From: Prevotella sp.
GTDB taxonomy: Bacteria > Bacteroidota > Bacteroidia > Bacteroidales > Bacteroidaceae
Direction: 5' to 3'
Length of the DNA: 64,000 nucleotides
NCBI GenBank assembly: GCA_017395215.1
Contig: JAFPVW010000087.1
Span: 1-64,000, forward strand
Part shown: one piece after another, positions 57,272 through 64,000 of the stretch
Numbering within the stretch: the stretch's first letter is position 1
Layout: each line of letters begins with the position of its first letter
The notes under the pieces: generated by a model
Databases searched by the model: none
Seen by the model: only the letters and a program-made list of their open reading frames with translations
Told to the model about the DNA's origin: nothing
Translations under genes and position numbers: made by a program

Positions 57272-59782
57272 ATGAGAACAATGAGACTTTTCCTAAGCAT
57301 GCTGTTGTGCGCTTTTGCTATTCTTGGAGCGAAGGCCGCCGACGTATTTGTTGACTTCCAGAAAGGCGACTGGCAGCTGAACGACGGTCGCCGCGTAACC
57401 ATCTACGTCAGTCCGACTGAGGAGCGAGGCGTCATGCTGGCCGCCCGAAACCTGAAGACCGACCTTGAGAAAGTCTGCGGGGCCGAGGTCGCATTCGTCG
57501 ACCGTGCCGCCGATGCCCGCATCGTGGCCGGAACAGCAACGACCCTGAAACAGCACCAAAAGGAGCTGAAGGGCAAGACCGAGCAGTACATTCTCGACGC
57601 ACGGCAGGGGCAGCTCACGATTGTGGGTAGCGACCGTCGCGGCGCCATCTTCGGCATCTACGAGCTGAGCCGCCAGATAGGTGTCTCGCCGTGGTACTAC
57701 TGGGCCGACGCACCCATCGACCAACACGAAGCTATCTATATAGTTAATGGTACGCGCACGGACGGCGAGCCCGCCGTCCGCTGGCGCGGTCTGTTCCTCA
57801 ACGACGAGGCTCCCTGTCTGACGACGTGGGTGAAGAATACCTTCGGCACCGACTACGGCGACCACCGCTTCTACGAGCGCGTCTTCGAGCTGATACTGCG
57901 CCTGAAGGGCAACATGCTCTGGCCGGCCATGTGGGGCTGGGCTTTCTATGCCGACGACCCCGAGAACTCGCGCGTGGCCGACGAGATGGGCGTCATCATG
58001 AGCACGTCGCACCACGAGCCGATGGCCCGCAACCACCAGGAGTACGCCCGCCGCCGCGGCGAGTGGGGCGCCTGGAACTACCAGACGAACAAGGAGAAGC
58101 TCGACCAGTTCTTCCGCGTGGGCATTGAGCGCATGCGCGGTACCGACGACATCGTGACCATCGGCATGCGCGGCGACGGCGACGAGGCCATGAGCGACAA
58201 GACCGACACGAAGCTGATGGAAAGCATCGTCGCCGGTCAGCGCAAGATCATACAGCAGGTGACGGGCCGCCCCGCCAAGGAGACGCCCCAGGTGTGGGCT
58301 CTCTATAAAGAGGTGCAGGACTACTACGACGCCGGCTTCCGCGTGCCCGACGACGTGACGATGCTCGTCAGCGACGACAACTGGGGCGACATACGCCGCG
58401 TGCCGAAGAACGACGAGGAGCGCCGCCGCAAGGGTGGCTGGGGCATCTACTACCACGTAGACTACGTCGGTGCGCCCCGTAACTCGAAGTGGCTGAACAT
58501 CACGCAGACGCAGCAGATGTTTGAGCAGCTCTCGCTGGCCTACGACTTCGGTATCGAGAAGCTCTGGATCCTGAACGTCGGCGACCTGAAGCCGATGGAA
58601 TATCCCATCCAGCTCTTCATGGACATGGCATGGGCTCCCAAGCAGTACACCCAGCAGACCGTCACCGACCATACCCGCCGCTTCTTCGCCAGTGTGCTTG
58701 ACGGTCCTACAGCCGAGGAGGCTGCCGCCATCTACAACCAGAACTGCCAGTACATGGGTCGCGTCACGCCTGAGATGCTCGATGCCAAGACCTACAACGT
58801 AGCAACCGGCGAATGGCGCCGCGTGGCCGACGACTACCAGCGACTCGAGACCCGCGCCCTGCGCCTCTTCCTCGACATCCCTGAGAGCCGCCGCGACTTC
58901 TACCGCCAGCTGGTGCTCTTCCCCGTGCAGGCGATGGCCAACCTCTACGATATGTACTACGCCCAGGCGATGAACCAGCATCTGGCTGCACAGAACAACC
59001 CCGACGCCAACCAGTGGGCCGCACGCGTGGCCGACTGTTTCCGTCGCGACTCGCTGCTCTGTCTCGGCTATAACCGCGACATCGCCGGCGGCAAGTGGAA
59101 CGGCATGATGATACAGAAGCACATCGGCTACCGCTCGTGGAACGACAACTTCCCCAAGGACATGCTGCCCCGAACAGCCACCGTGCCCGTCGGTTCTTCG
59201 CAGAGCGAAGCGTCCCAAGGGCCGAGCGCTCCGACAGGCTACACCTTCCCCGCCGCCCCCGGCTACCTTGCCATCGAGGCTGAGCACTACTACCGCGCCA
59301 CAGCCCCCGAGGGCACGCAGTGGACCGTCTATCCCGACTACGGCCGCACCCGCAGCGCCGTGGCGCTGACGCCCTATACTCGCCCGACCGGCGACGCCGC
59401 ACTCACCTACCGCTTCCAGCTGCCCGGGCAGACGGCGAAGGTGAAGGTACTCGTCGTGGTGAAGTCGACGCTCGACTTCCTCGACCTCGGCGGCCACGAA
59501 TATACCGTCAGCCTCGACAACTCGGAGCCCCAGACGGTGAACTTCAACAAGACGCTGGTCGACCGCCAGCCTTATCAGTACTCGGTGTTCTACCCGACGA
59601 TTGCCCGCCGCGTGGTGGAGTCGGAGGTTGAACTGCCCGTAACGGCTGCCGACTGGCACGAGCTGACGCTCCGCCCCCGCCATCCCGGCATTGTGTTTGA
59701 GAAATTGGTTATTGACTACGGCGGTTACAAGCCGCAGTACCTTTTCGGCGAAGAGTCGCCGCTGAAGGTTGTCACAGAATAA
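57272..59782 (+). CDS. Glycoside hydrolase family 115 alpha-glucuronidase
   Basis: 836 residues with a signal peptide (ILGAKA). GH115 enzymes remove 4-O-methyl-alpha-glucuronic acid side chains from internal xylose units of glucuronoxylan. The N-terminal domain (FVDFQKGDWQLNDGRRVTIYV) precedes the catalytic TIM-like domain with conserved strings WRGLFLNDEAPCLTTWVKNTFG, NMLWPAMWGWAFYADDPENSR, STSHHEPMARNHQEY, TIGMRGDGDEAM and VSDDNWGDIRR. A C-terminal beta region (about 660-836) is typical. It has its own promoter and terminator and lies upstream of a hybrid two-component regulator. It fits with the CE15 esterase and KDG/KDPG genes near 9-12 kb. Confidence 0.93.
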   Translation: MRTMRLFLSMLLCAFAILGAKAADVFVDFQKGDWQLNDGRRVTIYVSPTEERGVMLAARNLKTDLEKVCGAEVAFVDRAADARIVAGTATTLKQHQKELKGKTEQYILDARQGQLTIVGSDRRGAIFGIYELSRQIGVSPWYYWADAPIDQHEAIYIVNGTRTDGEPAVRWRGLFLNDEAPCLTTWVKNTFGTDYGDHRFYERVFELILRLKGNMLWPAMWGWAFYADDPENSRVADEMGVIMSTSHHEPMARNHQEYARRRGEWGAWNYQTNKEKLDQFFRVGIERMRGTDDIVTIGMRGDGDEAMSDKTDTKLMESIVAGQRKIIQQVTGRPAKETPQVWALYKEVQDYYDAGFRVPDDVTMLVSDDNWGDIRRVPKNDEERRRKGGWGIYYHVDYVGAPRNSKWLNITQTQQMFEQLSLAYDFGIEKLWILNVGDLKPMEYPIQLFMDMAWAPKQYTQQTVTDHTRRFFASVLDGPTAEEAAAIYNQNCQYMGRVTPEMLDAKTYNVATGEWRRVADDYQRLETRALRLFLDIPESRRDFYRQLVLFPVQAMANLYDMYYAQAMNQHLAAQNNPDANQWAARVADCFRRDSLLCLGYNRDIAGGKWNGMMIQKHIGYRSWNDNFPKDMLPRTATVPVGSSQSEASQGPSAPTGYTFPAAPGYLAIEAEHYYRATAPEGTQWTVYPDYGRTRSAVALTPYTRPTGDAALTYRFQLPGQTAKVKVLVVVKSTLDFLDLGGHEYTVSLDNSEPQTVNFNKTLVDRQPYQYSVFYPTIARRVVESEVELPVTAADWHELTLRPRHPGIVFEKLVIDYGGYKPQYLFGEESPLKVVTE

Positions 59783-59840
59783 TAATGTTGTTATTAAGTT
59801 AGTAATTTTAATAGGTAAAAAGTAGTTAGTTTTCTTTTGT

Positions 59841-59886
59841 CGGCTGCTCGTATGCGAATATAGGCAGCCGGCAAACTTTTTTTTGG
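59841..59886 (+). terminator. Terminator of the GH115 gene
   Basis: CGGCTGC (59841-59847) pairs with GCAGCCG (59864-59870), followed by GCAAAC and a run of T residues. Confidence 0.75.
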
Positions 59887-59913
59887 TCGTTTCAGATAAA
59901 TTCGCTACCTTTG
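59882..59913 (+). promoter_or_regulatory. Promoter of the hybrid two-component system gene
   Basis: TTTG (59882-59885) and TACCTTTG (59906-59913) with 20-bp spacing, 47 bp before the ATG at 59961. Confidence 0.7.
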
Positions 59914-59960
59914 CACCGTCTTCTGAATAGACAAACTGAAAACTGACGACTTTTACGAAA

Positions 59961-62900
59961 ATGAAACGACTACTTACACTGATATTACTACTGGGTATCT
60001 GTGGCCTGAAGGTCACGGCACAGACCGGACATCTCTTCGCCAGCGACAAGCTGTCGAGCACCAACATTACAAGCATCTGCCAGGACCAGATGGGCTACAT
60101 CTGGATAGGCACCGAGTTCGGACTGAACCGCTTCGACGGCTACCGCTTCACCTCCTACCTGAACAACCCGCAGGACTCCACCTCGCTGGGTTTCAACACC
60201 GTGGCTTCGCTGCTTTGCGACAGTGATGGCCGCCTCTGGGTGGGCACCACGCAGGGCCTGCAGCGTTACGACCCGGCCACCGACCGCTTCGTCAACTACC
60301 ACTTCCCCGACAGCCTGCGCCCGCGAGCCTCGGCCATTCTGCAGCTGCGCGACGGCAAGCTGCTGGTCGGAACGTCGGGCTACGGCATCTACGAGCTGAA
60401 CCCCTCGTCGCCTCAACTGAAGCGTCGCAACGACTATCAGAGCGACCCCGGCGACGTGTTCTTCAACTGCATCTTCGAAGACGGTAACGGCGGCTTCTGG
60501 AAGGGCGGTGCCAACCGCTTCGGCTACAAGCCTGTGGGCAAGGAGGTACAGATGTCGTCGACGCCCTTCGGCGTGCCGACGGCCTTCTTCGACTGGGAAG
60601 GGCGCACGATGGTGGTCTGTCGTGACAGGTTTCTCGCCTACGAGCACGGCCAGCCCGTCGACAGTCCCATCGACCTGGGCGACGCGCAGGCTCTGGGCGG
60701 ATTCCGCACGGCCATCAAGGACCACCTCGGCAACGTCTACGTGGGCACCCGCGGCAACGGACTCTTCTGGATTCCTGCCGGCACGCGCCGGCTGCAGCGC
60801 TTCACGACCACGGCCCCCGGCTTCGACATGAACACCGCCACGATATGGGCACTGCATGAGGACTGGCTGGGCAACATCTGGGTGGGCTGTCAGCAGAAAG
60901 GCCTCTTCCTGATTCCCAACCGCAAGGCACAGTTCACGTCGTGGAGCTTCTCAGCCCAGAAGCAGGACATCGGCTCGTGCGTGTCGTCGGTCTGCGAGGG
61001 CGACGACGGCATGACCTGGTGTACGGTGCAGAACAAGGGTGTCTACGGCTTCGACCGCCAGGGCCGCATCGTGGCCCACCCGCAGTCGCCTGCCAGTGTA
61101 GAGTTCATCTACCGCGATACTGAAAAGGCCTACTGGCTGGGCACCACCCACGGACTGTATGCCTACGACCCGCTGACAGGGCGCTCGCAGCTGTTCTCCG
61201 ACTTCGAGTGCGACAAGTTCAACACGATGGTCGACGACGGCCACGGCCACCTCTTTATCTCCGCCTACGCGAAGGGTATGCTGCGCTATGACCGCGCCAC
61301 CCGCCAGTTCCGCCTCATCACGATGACGCGCACGGTAGACGAGAAGCGGGGCACACTCTGCAACGACTGGATTCTGTCGATGATAGCCGACCGCGACGGC
61401 CGCGTCTGGGTAGGCACCGCCGACGGCGTGACCTGCTACGACCCGCAGGGCGACACGTTCAAGCCTTTCGGCTGGACCAGCCTCCTGCACAAGTCGGTCA
61501 ACACGCTGATGGAGACCCGCGACGGCGACATCAGCATCGGCACGGAGCAGGGACCCTACATGTGGTTCCGCAACACCAACCGGATGATGGAGCTGCCCGA
61601 GTCGGAACCGCTGAAGAACCTGTCGGTGTGCTATGTCGTGCAGGACAATGCCGGCGACTACTGGTGCTCAACCACGATGGGCATCTGGCACTTCCTGATG
61701 GACGAGCAGAAATGGGTGAGCTACATCAGCGGCTCGGGACTGGCCGGGCGCGAGTATGTGGCGAGTGCCGGTCTGCATACCTCTGACGACCGCATCTTCT
61801 TCGCCACTGGCGACGGACTGACCACCTTCACGCCCCAGCAGGTGCGCAGCGTGCAGGTGCAGCCCGGAAAGCTCCAGCTGACAGGCTTCTACATCGGCGG
61901 GCGCGCCGTCTCGACGCTGACCGAGTCGAACGGCACGCAGGTCACAGAACGGCCAGTGGCTGAGAGCGACCACTTCACCGTGAGCTATCTTGACAACACC
62001 TTCACCCTGGAATTCTCGCTGCTCAACTACGTCGGCGCTGCCAACGTCGTCTTCGAGCACCGCCTGAACGGCGGCGAATGGATTGGGGGCGAGATTGGCC
62101 GCAACATGATAACGATGAACCACCTGCCCAGCGGCACCTACCTGCTCGAGGTGCGCGCCGTCGACAACGGCGTAGCCTCGGAGCCATGCACCTATACCAT
62201 CGTGGTCAAGGCCCCGTGGTACCGCTCCCGTCTGGCCTACGCCCTCTACATCTTAGGTCTGCTGGGTATTGCCGGACTGCTGGGCTGGACTTACCGCCGC
62301 CGCATGCGCCAGCGCCTGGACGAGGACAAGATGAAGTTCCTCATCAACGCTACCCACGACATACGCTCGCCGCTGACGCTAATTCTGGGACCGCTCGAGA
62401 AGCTGCGCCGCCGGGGCCTCGACGACGAGTCGAAGCAGGACCTGAGCGTCATCGACCGCAACGCCCAGCGCATCCTCTCGCTGGTAAACCAGATTCTCGA
62501 CGTGCGCAAGATTGACAAGCAGCAGATGCACCTGCACTGCCGCGAGACCAACATGCACGACTTCATAGCCACCATCTACAAAATCTATGAGTACAATGCC
62601 CGCGAGCGCGGCATCAACTTCACGTTTACCGGCGACGAGGACATCACGGCATGGGTTGACCGCACGCAGTTCGACAAGGTGGTGTCGAACCTGCTGTCGA
62701 ACGCCTTCAAGTACAGCTACGACCGTGGCGACATCAGTATGGTGCTCTCGCAGGGTCATGACGACAATGCGCGCGGACCGCTCAGCGACTACGTCGAGCT
62801 GACCGTCACCGACACGGGAACGGGTATGCGCGAGGACACGATGCAGCACCTCTTCGACCGTTTCTACCAGGGCAAGTCCGACAAGTCGGCCCACATTCAG

Positions 62901-63881
62901 GGAACGGGCATCGGCCTGAACCTGTGCAAGATGATTGTCGACATGCACCACGGCTCCATCAGCGGGCGCAACCGCACCGACGGCGTAAAGGGCTCCGTCT
63001 TCACCGTCAGGCTGCCACAAGGCAGCAGCCACTTCACCGAGGAAGAGCTCGACACCACGGCCGAGCGGCCGCAGAGCGTCCGCCTGTCGGGGCGCCGCCA
63101 GCCCAGCTCGACGTTCCACGTGCTGGTGGTCGACGACGACGAGGAGATAGCACGCTTCATCGGTCAGGAGCTGGCCGACTACTACTACTTCACCGCCTGC
63201 CACAATGGCAAGGACGGACTGAAGGAGCTGCTGACAAACCACTACGACCTCGTCATCAGCGACGTTATGATGCCCGAGATGGACGGCTTCACCATGCTCC
63301 GCATGATCCGCACGAACGTCAACATCTCGCACCTGCCCGTCATCATGCTGACGTCGAAGACCGACATCGGCAACCGCCTTGAAGGACTGGAGAAGGGTGC
63401 CGACGCCTACCTGACCAAGCCCTTCAACGTCGACGAGCTGCACGCCACCATCGACAACCTCATCAGCACCCGCCTGCGCCTGCGCGGCAAGTTCTCGGGC
63501 TCGCAGCAGCCCGTCGAGAAGGTGCAGCAGATAGAGGTGAAGGGCAACGACGAGCAGCTGATGGAGCGCATCATCAAGAGCATCAACGACCACATCGGCG
63601 ACAGCGAGTTCGGCGTCGACGACATCTGCAGCGATGCTGGCATCAGCCGTGCCCATCTGCACCGCAAGATGAAGGAGATGACGGGCATTCCCGTCTCGGA
63701 GTTCATACGCAACATCCGCATGGAGCAGGCCGCCCGTCTGCTGAAGGAGCAGAAGCTGAACATCACGCAGGTGGCCTACACCGTGGGCTACTCGTCGCTG
63801 CCCTACTTCTCATCGGTCTTCCGCAAGCACTTCGGACAGTCGCCCCGCGAGTTCATCGACAAGTCACAATCAGACACATAA
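59961..63881 (+). CDS. Hybrid two-component system sensor/regulator (HTCS)
   Basis: 1306 residues combining sensor kinase and regulator in one chain. Signal peptide (LKVTAQ); periplasmic two-propeller sensor of repeated reg_prop strands (IWIGTEFGLNRFDGYRF, LWVGTTQGLQRYDP) to about 660; Y_Y_Y domain (to about 755); membrane span (about 757-775); HisKA with phospho-acceptor His799 in NATHDIRSPLTL; HATPase (NLLSNAFKYS, DTGTGM, GTGIGLNLCK); receiver with Asp1101 in LVISDVMMPEMDGF; C-terminal AraC-type HTH (about 1200-1300). HTCS proteins bind oligosaccharides in the periplasm and activate polysaccharide-use genes. The nearest candidate target is the GH115 gene just upstream. Confidence 0.95.
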   Translation: MKRLLTLILLLGICGLKVTAQTGHLFASDKLSSTNITSICQDQMGYIWIGTEFGLNRFDGYRFTSYLNNPQDSTSLGFNTVASLLCDSDGRLWVGTTQGLQRYDPATDRFVNYHFPDSLRPRASAILQLRDGKLLVGTSGYGIYELNPSSPQLKRRNDYQSDPGDVFFNCIFEDGNGGFWKGGANRFGYKPVGKEVQMSSTPFGVPTAFFDWEGRTMVVCRDRFLAYEHGQPVDSPIDLGDAQALGGFRTAIKDHLGNVYVGTRGNGLFWIPAGTRRLQRFTTTAPGFDMNTATIWALHEDWLGNIWVGCQQKGLFLIPNRKAQFTSWSFSAQKQDIGSCVSSVCEGDDGMTWCTVQNKGVYGFDRQGRIVAHPQSPASVEFIYRDTEKAYWLGTTHGLYAYDPLTGRSQLFSDFECDKFNTMVDDGHGHLFISAYAKGMLRYDRATRQFRLITMTRTVDEKRGTLCNDWILSMIADRDGRVWVGTADGVTCYDPQGDTFKPFGWTSLLHKSVNTLMETRDGDISIGTEQGPYMWFRNTNRMMELPESEPLKNLSVCYVVQDNAGDYWCSTTMGIWHFLMDEQKWVSYISGSGLAGREYVASAGLHTSDDRIFFATGDGLTTFTPQQVRSVQVQPGKLQLTGFYIGGRAVSTLTESNGTQVTERPVAESDHFTVSYLDNTFTLEFSLLNYVGAANVVFEHRLNGGEWIGGEIGRNMITMNHLPSGTYLLEVRAVDNGVASEPCTYTIVVKAPWYRSRLAYALYILGLLGIAGLLGWTYRRRMRQRLDEDKMKFLINATHDIRSPLTLILGPLEKLRRRGLDDESKQDLSVIDRNAQRILSLVNQILDVRKIDKQQMHLHCRETNMHDFIATIYKIYEYNARERGINFTFTGDEDITAWVDRTQFDKVVSNLLSNAFKYSYDRGDISMVLSQGHDDNARGPLSDYVELTVTDTGTGMREDTMQHLFDRFYQGKSDKSAHIQGTGIGLNLCKMIVDMHHGSISGRNRTDGVKGSVFTVRLPQGSSHFTEEELDTTAERPQSVRLSGRRQPSSTFHVLVVDDDEEIARFIGQELADYYYFTACHNGKDGLKELLTNHYDLVISDVMMPEMDGFTMLRMIRTNVNISHLPVIMLTSKTDIGNRLEGLEKGADAYLTKPFNVDELHATIDNLISTRLRLRGKFSGSQQPVEKVQQIEVKGNDEQLMERIIKSINDHIGDSEFGVDDICSDAGISRAHLHRKMKEMTGIPVSEFIRNIRMEQAARLLKEQKLNITQVAYTVGYSSLPYFSSVFRKHFGQSPREFIDKSQSDT

Positions 63882-63896
63882 TATCACACAGAACTT

Positions 63897-64000
63897 ATGA
63901 AGATACAGATTATCAACGGCCCCAACCTTAACCTTCTGGGCCAGCGCGAACCGGGCATCTACGGCAGCGAGTCGTTCGACGCCTATCTGGAGCAGCTCCG
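63897..64000 (+). CDS. aroQ: 3-dehydroquinate dehydratase, type II (partial)
   Basis: The first 34 codons are visible; the gene runs off the window. The N-terminus [23 protein letters not shown] is diagnostic of type II dehydroquinases, which convert 3-dehydroquinate to 3-dehydroshikimate in the shikimate pathway. The catalytic Tyr near IYG is present. It starts 15 bp after the HTCS stop. In many Bacteroidota aroQ lies next to xerD, as I recall; here 27 kb separates them. Confidence 0.93.
   Translation, partial: MKIQIINGPNLNLLGQREPGIYGSESFDAYLEQL

Noticed and set aside
57293..60076. A 927-codon minus-strand frame opposite GH115
   Set aside because: It is a shadow of the highly biased GC-rich GH115 codons: Val/His/Gly/Leu-rich composition without domains, and the opposite strand has the clear GH115 protein, a terminator and a promoter.

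Overview
The window looks like a chromosomal segment of a gut or rumen Bacteroidales bacterium, most likely Prevotella or a close relative. The basis is the Bacteroidota-type promoter (TAnnTTTG at -7, with TTTG about 20 bp upstream) in front of most transcription units, paired SusC/SusD genes, a hybrid two-component regulator, a Tat system of only TatA and TatC, and lipoproteins with acidic residues after the lipidated Cys. No rRNA, tRNA or CRISPR array was recognised.

Layout. 1-4.9 kb is housekeeping: tatC, tatA and a class A penicillin-binding protein on the minus strand, with pyrB-pyrI divergent. 4.9-14.6 kb (minus) holds a membrane protein, a response regulator overlapping a 1048-residue TPR/histidine-kinase-like sensor, KDPG aldolase, KDG kinase, and a padR-pspC-glucuronoyl esterase run. 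14.75-16.13 kb is an IS110-family element whose transposase is broken by an internal inversion; its left end still holds a promoter and a candidate bridge RNA. 16.1-20.4 kb holds envelope genes: an acyltransferase, an EptA-like phosphoethanolamine transferase, a duplicated-domain lipoprotein and an outer-membrane barrel. 20.4-27.2 kb holds a small HTH gene with a structured leader, an M16 peptidase, and an AAA+ ATPase with an acidic partner. 27.3-35.3 kb is a defence island: a Fic protein and a LlaJI/McrBC-type restriction-modification operon with two C5 methyltransferases, an McrB-like ATPase and a LlaJI-type nuclease. Its leader carries a small acidic gene flanked by two related hairpin elements. 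35.4-37.9 kb holds xerD and repeat-rich DNA, including a 430-bp element with nested inverted repeats and a dockerin-like gene remnant. 37.9-54.1 kb is a GC-rich operon with three fasciclin-domain lipoproteins and two SusC/SusD pairs. 54.4-57.1 kb holds two small secreted proteins, a candidate noncoding RNA and a PD-(D/E)XK protein. 57.3-63.9 kb holds a GH115 alpha-glucuronidase and a hybrid two-component system. The window ends inside aroQ.

How the genes fit together. The glucuronoyl esterase (CE15), GH115 alpha-glucuronidase, KDG kinase and KDPG aldolase outline removal of glucuronic acid from xylan and its breakdown to pyruvate and glyceraldehyde 3-phosphate; the hybrid regulator next to GH115 is the likely sensor. 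The fasciclin/Sus operon is probably for glycan or glycoconjugate capture, but it encodes no hydrolase. The restriction-modification operon differs from its neighbours in base and codon use and looks horizontally acquired. The least explained signals are the paired, apparently covarying hairpins around the acidic gene in the restriction operon leader, the structured leader of the small HTH gene, and the short terminated RNA at 55.83-55.95 kb.
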